Source of the DNA: Caulobacter ginsengisoli
GTDB lineage: Bacteria; Pseudomonadota; Alphaproteobacteria; Caulobacterales; Caulobacteraceae
Assembly: GCF_030814835.1 (NCBI RefSeq)
Contig: NZ_JAUSVS010000009.1
Span: 62,001-126,000, forward strand
Reading direction: 5' to 3'
Length of the DNA stretch: 64,000 nt
This document shows, piece after piece, positions 15,588 to 23,830 of the stretch. The translations under genes were made by a program, and so were the position numbers. The notes under the pieces were generated by a model. The model had not been told where the DNA came from, did not search any database, and saw nothing but the letters and a program-made list of their open reading frames with translations. Within the stretch, counting starts at the first letter, position 1; every line of letters starts with the position of its first letter.

Positions 15588-16784
15588 TCACCGCGCCAGC
15601 AGCTGTGCCGCGATGACGTTGCGCTGGGTCTCGCTGGAGCCGGAATAGATGGTGGCGGCCCGCACGGCGAGGTGCTTGGCCGCGGCATGGGCCCCGGCGT
15701 CCAGCCAGGGATCGTCGGCAGCCACGCTGCTGAGCGCCGCCAGGCCCGCCGGGCCGGCGGCCTGCAGGGCCAGTTCGCAGACCCGCTGGTTCAGCTCGGT
15801 CCCGATCAGCTTGAGCATCGAGGGCGCGGTGTCGTCGCCCGGCCTGGGCCGGCCGGCGGGGAGCGAGGCCAGCTCCAGCTGCTCGAAGCTGAGAAGCTCG
15901 ATCTCCAGCCCGGCCAGGGCGGTGCGCACGGCGGGTTCGAGGTCTGGCCCGGCGGCCTCGGCCAGGGCCTGGGCCCGGCGCAGCGAGCGGCGGACCAGGG
16001 CGGCGGGGGTGTTGTTGGAGCGGGCCAGCTGCATCAGCCGCTTGGCCATGGTCCAGCCGTCGTTCTCGGCGCCCACCCGGTTTTCGACCGGCACGGCGAC
16101 ATCGTCGAAGAAGACCTGGTTGAACTCGTGCTCGCCGCTCAGGCCCAGGATCGGCTGGACGGTCAGGCCGGGGCTGGCCATGTCGATCAGCAGGAAGGTC
16201 AGGCCCTGCTGCTTCTTCTCCAGGATGGCGGTGCGGACGATGGCGAACATATGGTTGGAATGGTGGGCGCCGGTGGTCCAGATTTTCGAGCCGTTGACGA
16301 CATAGGCCTCGCCACGCCGCTCGGCCCGGGTGGCGATGGCGGCCAGGTCCGAGCCGGCGCCGGGTTCGGAGAAGCCCTGGCACCACAGGTCGCGGCCGTC
16401 GAGGATGGCCGGCAGGTAGCGGGCGCGCTGGGCCGGCGTTCCCTGCTCGATCAGCAGCGGGCCCAGGCTGCGGATGCCGCCGGCGAACAGGGGCGGGGCG
16501 TCGTTGGCCGCGCATTCGCGATCGAAGAGATAGCGTTGGCGGGCCCTCCAGCCCGTCCCGCCCCACTCGGCTGGCCAGGTCGGGGCGATCCAGCCCTGGT
16601 CGTAGAGGCGCCGGTGCCAGAGGCGGCAGGCGGCGATGTCGGCATGCACGCCCAGGGTCTCACGCCCGGCCCGGCGCAGGTCCGGGGTCAGGGCGCGGCC
16701 GAGGAAGGCCCGGACCTCGTCCAGGAAGGCGTCGTCGTCCACCGGCTGTGGAAGCGTGGCGGCGGCGATGGCCGGGGCGGGCAT
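15588..16784 (-). CDS. Acyl-CoA dehydrogenase
   Basis: 398 residues from the ATG at 16784. The central FAD/substrate motif is CQGFSEPGAGSDLAAI, followed by GEAYVVNGSKIWTTGAHHSN, and QVFFDDVAVPVENRVG introduces the C-terminal helical domain. The end has SGSSETQRNVIA, the usual ACAD closing signature. It oxidises acyl-CoA to enoyl-CoA and passes electrons to an electron-transfer flavoprotein. No adjacent partner subunit is present. Substrate class is unclear; it resembles the two-subunit-like environmental ACADs used for cholesterol or aromatic side chains, but that is only an impression. Confidence 0.9.
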   Translation of the reverse strand: MPAPAIAAATLPQPVDDDAFLDEVRAFLGRALTPDLRRAGRETLGVHADIAACRLWHRRLYDQGWIAPTWPAEWGGTGWRARQRYLFDRECAANDAPPLFAGGIRSLGPLLIEQGTPAQRARYLPAILDGRDLWCQGFSEPGAGSDLAAIATRAERRGEAYVVNGSKIWTTGAHHSNHMFAIVRTAILEKKQQGLTFLLIDMASPGLTVQPILGLSGEHEFNQVFFDDVAVPVENRVGAENDGWTMAKRLMQLARSNNTPAALVRRSLRRAQALAEAAGPDLEPAVRTALAGLEIELLSFEQLELASLPAGRPRPGDDTAPSMLKLIGTELNQRVCELALQAAGPAGLAALSSVAADDPWLDAGAHAAAKHLAVRAATIYSGSSETQRNVIAAQLLAR

Positions 16785-16878
16785 GGCGGGTCTCCGGCGC
16801 CGGGGACGGCGCACGGCTCCAGCCTGCCCGCCATTGGCGGTCCAGGCCCTTGATTCAGGTCAAGTCAGTCCAGAGGGG

Positions 16879-17109
16879 TCAGCCCCCGGCCTGCTGCTTG
16901 GCCCAGACGCCGGCGGCCACCACGGCCATCAGCACCAGGCTGGCCCACAGCGGCACGTTGCGGGGCGAGAAGAAGGACTGGCGGGGCTCGACGGCCGGGG
17001 TCTGGAAGGCCGAGACGTAAGGAGCCGGGGCGGGCGCGGCGGCCACGGGGGCGGGCGCCGCCGGGATCGGAGCGGCGGGCGGCTTGGCGGGCTTGGGGGA
17101 TTTGGCCAT
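16879..17109 (-). CDS. Small membrane protein with Pro/Ala-rich N-terminus
   Basis: 76 residues. Residues 1-35 are Pro/Ala/Lys-rich and likely cytosolic. A single transmembrane helix occupies roughly residues 52-70 (VPLWASLVLMAVVAAGVWA), with a short QQAGG tail. The layout resembles several other single-helix proteins in this window. It follows a 100-residue hypothetical gene with a 2-base gap on the same strand, so they are co-transcribed. No function can be assigned. Confidence 0.6.
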   Translation of the reverse strand: MAKSPKPAKPPAAPIPAAPAPVAAAPAPAPYVSAFQTPAVEPRQSFFSPRNVPLWASLVLMAVVAAGVWAKQQAGG

Positions 17110-17111
17110 GC

Positions 17112-17414
17112 TCAGGCGATCCGCGCGGCGGTCATGTCGGCCCAGGCCTTGGGATCGGGAACGGGCTGCGATTCACCCACCAGCAGGGCGGCGCCGGGCG
17201 AGCCGGCCACGCGGCCGATGCGGTAGAGGTCGAAGCCGGCGATGCTGCGGGTGTCGCCGCACAGGCGGCTGGCGATGGCCTTGGCCCCACCCAGGTTGGC
17301 GGCATGGCAGACATGCTGATGGCCGACCTTGGTTCCGGCGTGCATGACCAGTTGGATCGTCCAATAGCCGGCGGCGTCCGCGATGGCGGACGGCTGGGCG
17401 GTAGCGGGTTTCAT
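17112..17414 (-). CDS. Conserved-looking hypothetical protein
   Basis: 100 residues from the ATG at 17414, which has a GGGGA ribosome site; the longer open frame upstream looks non-coding (Arg/Pro-rich). Visible elements are WTIQLVMHAGTKVGHQHVC, GGAKAIASRLCGDTRSIAG and FDLYRIGRVAGSPGAALLVG. It contains two Cys and several His, but no recognised motif. It is the first gene of a two-gene unit with the small membrane protein. Function unknown. Confidence 0.6.
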   Translation of the reverse strand: MKPATAQPSAIADAAGYWTIQLVMHAGTKVGHQHVCHAANLGGAKAIASRLCGDTRSIAGFDLYRIGRVAGSPGAALLVGESQPVPDPKAWADMTAARIA

Positions 17415-17578
17415 GGCGGGTCCCCTTTCCGGGGATTTGCGGGGCGCCGCGCGGTGCGAAGCTTGGCCCTGCGCGCCAGGGCGACTGGGCCGAGACGCGC
17501 CTCTGTCAGGAGGCAGACACATCTCTAGCAGATCGGGCGCTGGAAAGCCCGCGCCGAATGGAACGGATTCTTAGAGAT

Positions 17579-17627
17579 AAGCCTGTCCGGGCGGCGGAAC
17601 CGGAGTCCACTTCCGCCTGACAGGCTT
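17579..17627 (-). terminator. Imperfect hairpin after the 76-residue membrane protein gene
   Basis: AAGCCTGTC at 17579-17587 pairs with GACAGGCTT at 17619-17627, and inner GGCGGAA/TTCCGCC extends the stem. It begins at the stop codon of the minus-strand gene. There is no clear U-tract, so termination is plausible but unproven. Confidence 0.45.
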
Positions 17628-17857
17628 CAGCCGGCCAGCCATTTGAAGCCGGCGCGCAGCACGACGATGGCCTGCATGCTCACGGCCAGCAGCAGAAGCA
17701 GGCCGGGAATATAGGCGGCCATGCCGGTCAGATGGGTCCAGCCGACCGCCTGGGCGCCCATGGCGGCGGCGCCGGTGAGGGCGAACAGGACCAGCAGCAC
17801 GGCCCAAAGCGAGGGGCCGCTCCTGTGACGATTGCGGCGTCCCTGCCAGCGGATCAT
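17627..17857 (-). CDS. Small two-helix membrane protein
   Basis: 76 residues from the ATG at 17857, preceded by AAGGA. After a basic N-terminus (RWQGRRNRHRSG), two hydrophobic helices lie near residues 16-34 and 45-68. Longer in-frame starts add a Pro/Arg-rich leader that is less likely. It is divergent from a GNAT gene. No domain recognised. Confidence 0.55.
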   Translation of the reverse strand: MIRWQGRRNRHRSGPSLWAVLLVLFALTGAAAMGAQAVGWTHLTGMAAYIPGLLLLLAVSMQAIVVLRAGFKWLAG

Positions 17858-17986
17858 GGGTTTCCTTGGGGGCTCCGGCCGGAGGGCGGGAGACTCATCC
17901 ATTGGAACAGAAAGCGGGGGCTGTGGATACGGCCCGCGCCGTCTGCGTTGACGCAGGCTCCGCATGGCCTTATCGGCCCGCCCCTC

Positions 17987-18472
17987 ATGTCCGCCCTGCC
18001 GCCCCTCCGCTCCGAGCGACCCGACGACGCCCCCGCCGTGGCGGCGCTGATCGCGGCCGCCTTCGGCCCGGGCCGATTCGCCAAGGCGGCCGAGCGGCTG
18101 CGCGAGGGGCGGGGGCCGGAGCTGGCCCTGAGTTTCGTGGCCTGGGACGGCGGCCGGCTGGCCGGGTCGGTGCGGCTGTGGCCGGTGAGCGTTGGCGGGG
18201 CCGCCTGCATCTTCCTGGGGCCGATCGCGGTGGACATGGCCTGGCGCGGCCGGGGCCTGGGCGAGGCCCTGGTCGAGACGGCCTGCGCGGCGGCGGCCCA
18301 GGCCGGCTGGCGGGCGGTGCTGCTGGTCGGGGATGCGCCGTATTTTGGGCGGATGGGCTTTGAAATCGCGCCGGGCGTGGAGATGCCGGGGCCGGTGGAT
18401 CGGCGGCGGGTGCTGGCGCGGGCGCTGGTCGAGGGCGGGACCGAGGCGCTGGTTGGCGCGGTTCTGGCCTAA
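17987..18472 (+). CDS. GNAT-family acetyltransferase, YhbS-like
   Basis: 161 residues from the ATG at 17987. The GNAT core shows LSFVAWDGGRLAGSVRLWPV, the acetyl-CoA-binding motif GPIAVDMAWRGRGLGEALVE and VLLVGDAPYFGRMGF, the last characteristic of YhbS-like acetyltransferases. Substrate unknown. It is followed 5 bases later by an inverted-repeat element. Confidence in family is good; the start is chosen because it places the first strand normally. Confidence 0.85.
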   Translation: MSALPPLRSERPDDAPAVAALIAAAFGPGRFAKAAERLREGRGPELALSFVAWDGGRLAGSVRLWPVSVGGAACIFLGPIAVDMAWRGRGLGEALVETACAAAAQAGWRAVLLVGDAPYFGRMGFEIAPGVEMPGPVDRRRVLARALVEGGTEALVGAVLA

Positions 18473-18476
18473 AGAT

Positions 18477-18621
18477 TTTCACCACGAACAACACGAACAA
18501 CACGAACCGACGGCGCCGAACGCGCCCTTCCGGCCGAAGGCCTGTTCCAGCAACAGACCCTTCGGGTCGGTCTCGGGCTTGCGCGATCCCGTTCGTGTTG
18601 TTCGTGTTGTTCGTGGTGAAA
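18477..18621. repeat. Inverted repeat doublet built on CACGAACAA units, family B
   Basis: Two 31-base arms, 18477-18507 and 18591-18621, are perfect reverse complements around an 83-base centre. Each arm is itself a tandem repeat of ACGAACAAC. The doublet fills most of the 187-base gap between two plus-strand genes. A perfect 31-base match is far too long for chance and indicates a dispersed element or a very stable RNA hairpin. Confidence 0.85.
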
Positions 18622-18659
18622 TCCTTCCTTCCGCGCGCAGTGCTCCCTAGATTGAGCCC

Positions 18660-19232
18660 ATGACCGACCCCAAACCCGGACTGGACGGCGTCATCGCCGC
18701 GGCCAAGCAGGCCCCGGGGCGGGGGCTGCCGCCGGTGCATCTGTGGAATCCGGCCCATTGCGGCGAGATCGATATCCGCATCCGCAAGGACGGCGTCTGG
18801 TTCCATGAGGGCACGCCGATCGGCCGCGAGGCGCTGGTCCGGCTGTTCTCCACCGTGCTGCGCAAGGATCCCGACGGCTTCCACCTGGTGACCCCGGTCG
18901 AGAAGATGAAGATCGTCGTCGAGGACGCCCCCTTCATCGCCACCCGGGTCGACCGGCTGGAGAGCGGGGCGCTGCGGTTCCTCACCAATGTCGGCGACGA
19001 GGTCGAGGCCGGGCCCGAGCACGAGATCCGCGTCGACCTCGACCCGGCCAGCGGCGAGCCGCGGCCCTATCTGCACGTGCGGCGCGGGCTGGAGGCGCTG
19101 ATCGCCCGGCCGGTCTTCTATGAGCTGGTCGAGATGGCCGCCGAGCGCGACACGGCCGAGGGGCCCCGCCTGGGCGTCGAGTCGAACGGGGCCTGGTTCC
19201 CGGTCGGGCCGGCCGGAGCGCACTGTCTGTGA
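18660..19232 (+). CDS. DUF1285-domain protein
   Basis: 190 residues. Landmarks are PPVHLWNPAHCGEIDIRI, a beta-rich domain with DGVWFHEGTPIGREALVRLF and FHLVTPVEKMKIVVED, and a final GLEALIARPVFYELVEMA, matching DUF1285, a conserved proteobacterial family of unknown reaction. Its TGA overlaps the GTG start of a NUDIX gene (GTGA), and a CCA-adding enzyme follows, a trio common in alphaproteobacteria. That context hints at a housekeeping role around nucleotide or CoA turnover, but this is inference. Confidence 0.85.
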   Translation: MTDPKPGLDGVIAAAKQAPGRGLPPVHLWNPAHCGEIDIRIRKDGVWFHEGTPIGREALVRLFSTVLRKDPDGFHLVTPVEKMKIVVEDAPFIATRVDRLESGALRFLTNVGDEVEAGPEHEIRVDLDPASGEPRPYLHVRRGLEALIARPVFYELVEMAAERDTAEGPRLGVESNGAWFPVGPAGAHCL

Positions 19233-19867
19233 CGCGGCCGGGACCTGAACTGCGCGACTGGATTTCCCGACATCTCGATCCGCTGGACGACCAGGCGCTG
19301 GGCGACCGCGAGATTCGTTCGGACTTCGACCTCAACCCCGACATGCCAGGGACGGGCGGGGTCCTGACTCCAGCGGCGGTGCTGGTCGGGCTGGTCGAGC
19401 GCGAGGCGGGGCTGAGCGTGATCCTGACCCGGCGGTCCGAGACGCTACGGCGGCATACAGGGCAAGTGGCCTTTCCCGGCGGCCGCTGCGATCCGGGCGA
19501 GACCCCTTCGCAGACCGCCCTGCGCGAGGCCAATGAGGAAATCGGGCTGGACCCGGCGGCGGTCAGCCTGGCGGGGATGTCGACGCCCTACCGCACCGGC
19601 ACCGGCTATCTGATCGCCCCGGTGGTCGGCTTCGTGCGGCCCGACATCGTGCTGACCCCCAGCCCGGACGAGGTGGCCCACATCTTCGAGACGCCCTTTG
19701 GCTTCCTGATGGACCCGGCCAACCACGAAAAGCGCTTCTACGACATGCCCGACGGCGGTCGGCGGCACTTCTATGCGATGAGCTGGGAGGACCAGCTGAT
19801 CTGGGGCGCGACGGCGGGCATGCTGCGGGCCCTCTATGACCGCCTCTACGGAGCGGCGATGGGTTAG
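19229..19867 (+). CDS. CoA pyrophosphatase, NUDIX family (NudL-like)
   Basis: 212 residues with a GTG start overlapping the upstream stop. The NUDIX box runs from GGRCDPGET through REANEEIGL, preceded by HTGQVAFP, the UPF0035/NudL signature for CoA diphosphatases. These hydrolyse CoA and derivatives to phosphopantetheine and 3',5'-ADP with Mg or Mn. The C-terminal MSWEDQLIWGATAGMLRALY is also typical of this subgroup. Located directly after the DUF1285 gene; the cca gene follows across a repeat element. Confidence 0.9.
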   Translation: MTRPGPELRDWISRHLDPLDDQALGDREIRSDFDLNPDMPGTGGVLTPAAVLVGLVEREAGLSVILTRRSETLRRHTGQVAFPGGRCDPGETPSQTALREANEEIGLDPAAVSLAGMSTPYRTGTGYLIAPVVGFVRPDIVLTPSPDEVAHIFETPFGFLMDPANHEKRFYDMPDGGRRHFYAMSWEDQLIWGATAGMLRALYDRLYGAAMG

Positions 19868-19874
19868 CTCCTTT

Positions 19875-20042
19875 CCTCCCCGCGAAGCGGGGGAGGGGGA
19901 CCATGCGCAGCATGGTGGAGGGGGCGAGGGCCGTGCTGGGCTTTTCCGGGTCCGCTCCCTGCCAACCTCTCACCGCCGTGAGCGCGGTCGCCCCCTCCAC
20001 CACGCCTTCGGCGCGGTCCCCCTCCCCCGCTTCGCGGGGAGG
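19875..20042. repeat. Inverted repeat doublet, family C
   Basis: Arms 19875-19902 and 20015-20042 are perfect 28-base reverse complements, each containing its own short palindrome CCCCGCGAAGCGGGG. A second nested inverted pair lies inside (GGTGGAGGGGGCGA near 19913-19926 against TCGCCCCCTCCACC near 19989-20002). It occupies the gap between the NUDIX and CCA-adding genes. Confidence 0.85.
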
Positions 20043-20097
20043 AGAAGATAAGTTCGGGGTTGAATCTTGGGACCCGACCGCTAAGCCCTCATCCCGC

Positions 20098-21357
20098 ATG
20101 ACCACGCTCCCCACCAAGCTCTCGCCCCAGCCCTGGATGACCGCCCCCGCCACCCAGGCGGTGATGGAGGCCCTGGAGGCGCGCGGCTTTTCCGGCTGCG
20201 CCCGGTTCGTGGGCGGCTGCGTGCGCAACGCCCTGCTCAAGACGCCCATCGACGACGTCGACATCGCCACCACCCTGACCCCCGACCAGGTCACCGAGGC
20301 GCTGGAGGCGGCGGGGCTGTCGGCCCATCCGACCGGCGTGGAGCACGGCACCATCACCGCCGTGGCCATGGGTCAGCCCTTCGAGGTCACCACCCTGCGC
20401 CGCGACGTCTCCACGGACGGGCGCCGCGCGGTGGTCGCCTTCACCAACAGCTGGGAGGAGGACGCCCAGCGGCGCGACTTCCGCCTCAACGCCATCTATG
20501 CCGAGCGCGACGGGACCCTGCACGACCCGACAGGGCAGGGGGTGGCCGACGCCCTGGCCGGGCGGATCGTCTTCGTGGGCGATGCGATGACCCGCATCCG
20601 CGAGGATTACCTGCGCATCCTGCGCTTCTTCCGCTTCCAGGCCTGGTACGGCCAGGGCGAGCCCGACAGCGCCGCCCTGGAGGCCTGCAAGGCGCTGAAG
20701 GGCATGCTGAGCGGCCGGGCGGCCGAGCGGACGGCGAAAGAGGTGCTCAAGCTGCTGGAAGCGGAGGACCCGCGTTCGGCCCTCCGATTGATGGCGGCGA
20801 CCAGCGTGCTGTCGGCGGTGCTGCCGATGGTCAAGGCCATGGGCCGGTTCGAGGCCCTGGTGGAAATCCAGACCAGCCAGCTGTTCGAAACCGACGGCGA
20901 ACTGCGGCTGGCCGCCCTGATCCCCGACGACGCCAAGGTGGCCCGCGACCTGGCCGAGCGCCTGCGGCTTTCCAACGCCACCAAGGACCGGCTGATCGCC
21001 GCAGCCGGCAAGGAGCCGCGCATCGTCTCCTGGATGAGCCCGCGCGAGGCGCGGCGGGCGGTCTATCGCCTGGGGGTGCGCACCTTCCAGGACCGCATCA
21101 AGCTGGCCTGGGCGGCCAGCGAACGCAGCGCGGCGGCCACCCAATGGCGCGGCCTGCTGGCCCTGGCCGAAAGCTGGACCCCGCCGCCCTTCCCGCTGAC
21201 CGGCGAAGAGGTCATCGCCGCCGGCGCCCCGCGCGGGCCGATGGTCGGCCAGGTGATGCGAGAGGTCGAGGACTGGTGGATCGACCAGGACTTCATCGAC
21301 GACAGGCTGGCCGCGGTGGAGCGGCTGAAGGCGGTCGTGCAGGGGATGGTTTACTGA
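20098..21357 (+). CDS. cca: CCA-adding tRNA nucleotidyltransferase / poly(A) polymerase-type
   Basis: 419 residues from the ATG at 20098. The class II nucleotidyltransferase head shows FVGGCVRNALL with the GG-R motif, then the metal-binding DVDIATTLTP pair of Asp residues near 48-50. TTLRRDVSTDGR, RRDFRLNAIYAE and IREDYLRILRFFRF follow in family order. It repairs and completes the 3' CCA of tRNAs. The C-terminal region of about 200 residues is helical. The upstream neighbour is the NudL-type enzyme. Confidence 0.95.
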   Translation: MTTLPTKLSPQPWMTAPATQAVMEALEARGFSGCARFVGGCVRNALLKTPIDDVDIATTLTPDQVTEALEAAGLSAHPTGVEHGTITAVAMGQPFEVTTLRRDVSTDGRRAVVAFTNSWEEDAQRRDFRLNAIYAERDGTLHDPTGQGVADALAGRIVFVGDAMTRIREDYLRILRFFRFQAWYGQGEPDSAALEACKALKGMLSGRAAERTAKEVLKLLEAEDPRSALRLMAATSVLSAVLPMVKAMGRFEALVEIQTSQLFETDGELRLAALIPDDAKVARDLAERLRLSNATKDRLIAAAGKEPRIVSWMSPREARRAVYRLGVRTFQDRIKLAWAASERSAAATQWRGLLALAESWTPPPFPLTGEEVIAAGAPRGPMVGQVMREVEDWWIDQDFIDDRLAAVERLKAVVQGMVY

Positions 21358-21358
21358 G

Positions 21359-21531
21359 GTTATTCCTCGCCCCTTGGGCGAGGTGGCGGCGAAGCCGACG
21401 GAGTGGGCCGAGGCGCACACGGTGCGTCCGGATTGAGCACTGCCGGAGTGGGCGTGCCTGAAACGCCGTGTGCTCCCCAGAGCCCACTCCACCACTTCGT
21501 GGTCCCCCTCGCCCAAGGGGCGAGGAATAAC
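21359..21531. repeat. Inverted repeat doublet, family D, joining two convergent stop codons
   Basis: Arms 21359-21383 and 21507-21531 are perfect 25-base reverse complements, each containing the palindrome CTCGCCCCTTGGGCGAGG or its complement. A looser inner pair (GGAGTGGGC / GCCCACTCC) gives further pairing. The left arm begins one base after the cca stop and the right arm ends on the first base of the stop codon of the convergent gene, so it may serve as a two-way terminator. Confidence 0.85.
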
Positions 21532-22028
21532 TATCCCTTCGGCCGGTACAGCGTATTCGCCGGCACATAGACCAGCGAACACAGCGCCGCCTCGCCCGTG
21601 CCGACCTGTGAGAGCCTCATGTCGTTGCCCTCGGGGGTGGCGAACCACTGGTCGATGCGCAGCACCGCCTTGTTGCTGCTGGACTGCGGATCGCCGTAGC
21701 GGCCGATCAGCCAGAGCCGCAGCCGCGCGCACAGGGCCTCGCCCCGGGGCGGGGTCAGCTTGACCATCCGCAGGGCGTCCTTGTCGATGTCGAAATAGAA
21801 GACCGCGCGGAAGGGCAGGCCGCCCTGCAGCCAGGCCGGCGCCACCGCCCCGATCGGGAAGGCCTCGACCGTGTCGTCATCCGTGCCGCTGGTCGAGGCG
21901 CGCACCTGGCCGCCCGACGCGGCGATGACCTGGCCGGGGTTGTCGCCCCAGCGGGCGAACCCCCAGTCGGCGAAGGCCGGGCTGGCGGTGAGTGTGAAAA
22001 GCGCGATGACGGCGAGAACGATACGCAT
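21531..22028 (-). CDS. Secreted protein of unknown function
   Basis: 165 residues from the ATG at 22028. A signal peptide MRIVLAVIALFTLTASPAFA precedes the mature start at DWGFARWGDNPGQVIAASGG. The body has FYFDIDKDALRMVKLTP and LIGRYGDPQSSSNKA. This organisation (DWGFARWGM-like start, later LIGRYGDP) recalls short periplasmic proteins of unknown function that compute on small residues, but I do not recognise a named family. It is a single gene facing the cca gene. Confidence 0.7.
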   Translation of the reverse strand: MRIVLAVIALFTLTASPAFADWGFARWGDNPGQVIAASGGQVRASTSGTDDDTVEAFPIGAVAPAWLQGGLPFRAVFYFDIDKDALRMVKLTPPRGEALCARLRLWLIGRYGDPQSSSNKAVLRIDQWFATPEGNDMRLSQVGTGEAALCSLVYVPANTLYRPKG

Positions 22029-22116
22029 ACAACCCCCTATAGCCTGTCCCGTGTGACCCTGAAATCGGGCGCGATTGGGGCTTGCCGGATCGCCGCCGCC
22101 GCGCCACCTGTTGCGC

Positions 22117-22818
22117 ATGAAGATCGGCATCCTGGAAACCGGCGCGCCGCCGCCCGGCCTGGTCGAGCGGTTCGGCGACTATGGCGCCATGTTCCGCGAC
22201 CTGCTGGGCCCCGGCTACGACTATGTCAGCTATGACGTGGCGGCCGGAAAGCTGCCGGGCGCGGCCGACGAAGCCCAGGCCTTTCTGATCACCGGCTCGT
22301 CGGCGGGCGTCTATGACGACCTGCCCTGGATCGCGCCGCTGGGCGACTTTCTGAAGAGCGTGCGGGGCCGGGTTCCCCTGGTCGGGGTCTGTTTCGGTCA
22401 TCAGATGATGGCCGAGGCGTTCGGCGGCAAGGTCATCAAGTCACCCAAGGGCTGGGGCGTGGGCCTCAACCGCTACATGGTCGAGAAGCATGCCGACTGG
22501 ATGGACGGCGGCGACACCCTGGCCGTCCCGGGCTCACACCAGGACCAGGTGGTCGAGCTGCCGCCGGGCGTGGAGGTGCTGGCCGGCAGCGACTTCTGTC
22601 CCTACGGCCTGCTGGACTATCCGGGCGACAAGGCCATGTCGGTCCAGCTGCATCCCGAGTTCAAGCCGCCCTACGCCCAGGCGCTGATCGAGGCGCGGCG
22701 CGGCAGCCGCTACACCGAGGCCCAGGCCGACACCGCCATCGCCAGCCTGCAGCTTCCCAACGACAATGCCCGGCTTGGGGGCTGGATCGGGGATTTCCTG
22801 GCCCGCTCGGTAGGGTAG
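22117..22818 (+). CDS. Class I glutamine amidotransferase-like protein
   Basis: 233 residues from the ATG at 22117. The nucleophile Cys lies in LVGVCFGHQMMAEAFGGKV (about residue 89); the triad His and Glu are in QLHPEFKPPYAQ near residue 183-185. The preceding oxyanion region is FLITGSSAGVYDD. It resembles the GMP-synthase-like stand-alone amidotransferases (such as YfeJ or gamma-glutamyl-amine hydrolases). The partner or substrate is unknown. Starts divergently from the secreted-protein gene; no operon partner. Confidence 0.9.
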   Translation: MKIGILETGAPPPGLVERFGDYGAMFRDLLGPGYDYVSYDVAAGKLPGAADEAQAFLITGSSAGVYDDLPWIAPLGDFLKSVRGRVPLVGVCFGHQMMAEAFGGKVIKSPKGWGVGLNRYMVEKHADWMDGGDTLAVPGSHQDQVVELPPGVEVLAGSDFCPYGLLDYPGDKAMSVQLHPEFKPPYAQALIEARRGSRYTEAQADTAIASLQLPNDNARLGGWIGDFLARSVG

Positions 22819-22886
22819 GATCGCCACGAAACCGGCCCAGTCCGTGTCTATCGGGACGCGGGGCTGGCAGTTTGAGATCGAAGTCC

Positions 22887-23813
22887 ATGGCCGACGACCC
22901 GCGACGCAATCCCTATGCCCGCCCGACCGCCTACCGCTATTCGGGCCAGGCGCCGCTGCGGCCGGGCGCCGAACCCGAGGCTCCCCCGCCGACTCAGCGC
23001 GGGCCTTCGCGGCCCAGCTACGAATCGGCCCGCAGCGTCGTGACGGGCTCGCCCCTGGCCGCGCCGGGGCAGGCCTCGGTCATTCCCAGCCTGCCGACCC
23101 GCCCCAACCCGGAGGCGCAGCGACAGGCGCCGCTGCGCCCTACGCCGCCGGCCATGCGCCCGCCCTCCTCGCCGGTGATGGGGCCTCGGCCCGAGCCGAT
23201 GGAGACCTTGTCGCCGGCGGCCCGCGCGCCGCTGCCGAACGCCATTCCCGAGCCGGTCATCGTGCCGGCGCCCGTGGCGGTGGAGGACGCGCCCCTGACC
23301 GCGCCGATTCCCGGCGCGCCCGCGACCCGCAAAGCGTCGAGCGGATGGCTATCCGGCCGCATGCTGGCCCTGGGTCTGGTGGTCCTGGCCCTGGTCGGCC
23401 TGGCGGCGGCGGTGTTCATGATGATGCGGGCCAGGCCGGCCCCGGTGGTTCCGCCGGCCCAGGAAGCCCCGGCGCTGACCACAACGCCGGCCGCGCCGCC
23501 GGCGCCAACCCTGCCGGCGCCGACCGCGGGGCCGGAAGTTGCGCCGCCGCCGGTCGAACCGCCCGCGACGACGCCGGCGCCGAGCCTGCGCGGCTCGCAG
23601 CCCAAGCCGGCCTCGACCCAGCCCGCGGCGCCCAAGCCCGCCGCCGCCGCGCCCGTGGCCGCGCCGGTCCCGGACCTCGCGCCGGCGCCGCTGGACCTGC
23701 CGCCCGCCCCGCCGCCGGCCGCCGTCAAGCCGCCGCCGCCCAGGCTGACCCCGATCCCGGCCCCGCCGCCCAGCAACCCGGACGAACCGATCTCGACCCG
23801 GCGGCCCAACTAG
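22887..23813 (+). CDS. Single-pass membrane protein with Pro/Ala-rich flanks
   Basis: 308 residues. A long Pro-rich cytosolic N-terminus (residues 1-155) with several Arg precedes one transmembrane helix at about 159-180 (MLALGLVVLALVGLAAAVF). A Pro/Ala/Thr-rich periplasmic tail of about 125 residues follows. There are no enzymatic motifs. The architecture resembles TonB- or FtsN-like spanning proteins but without a recognisable end domain. An alternative TTG start five codons earlier is less likely. Plus-strand, convergent with hemF. Confidence 0.6.
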   Translation: MADDPRRNPYARPTAYRYSGQAPLRPGAEPEAPPPTQRGPSRPSYESARSVVTGSPLAAPGQASVIPSLPTRPNPEAQRQAPLRPTPPAMRPPSSPVMGPRPEPMETLSPAARAPLPNAIPEPVIVPAPVAVEDAPLTAPIPGAPATRKASSGWLSGRMLALGLVVLALVGLAAAVFMMMRARPAPVVPPAQEAPALTTTPAAPPAPTLPAPTAGPEVAPPPVEPPATTPAPSLRGSQPKPASTQPAAPKPAAAAPVAAPVPDLAPAPLDLPPAPPPAAVKPPPPRLTPIPAPPPSNPDEPISTRRPN

Positions 23814-23830
23814 CGACCCAGGTCAGCCGT

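Noticed and set aside
18477..18621. CRISPR array
   Set aside because: Only two arms in inverted orientation, with no regular direct repeats and spacers and no cas genes. It is an inverted repeat doublet.
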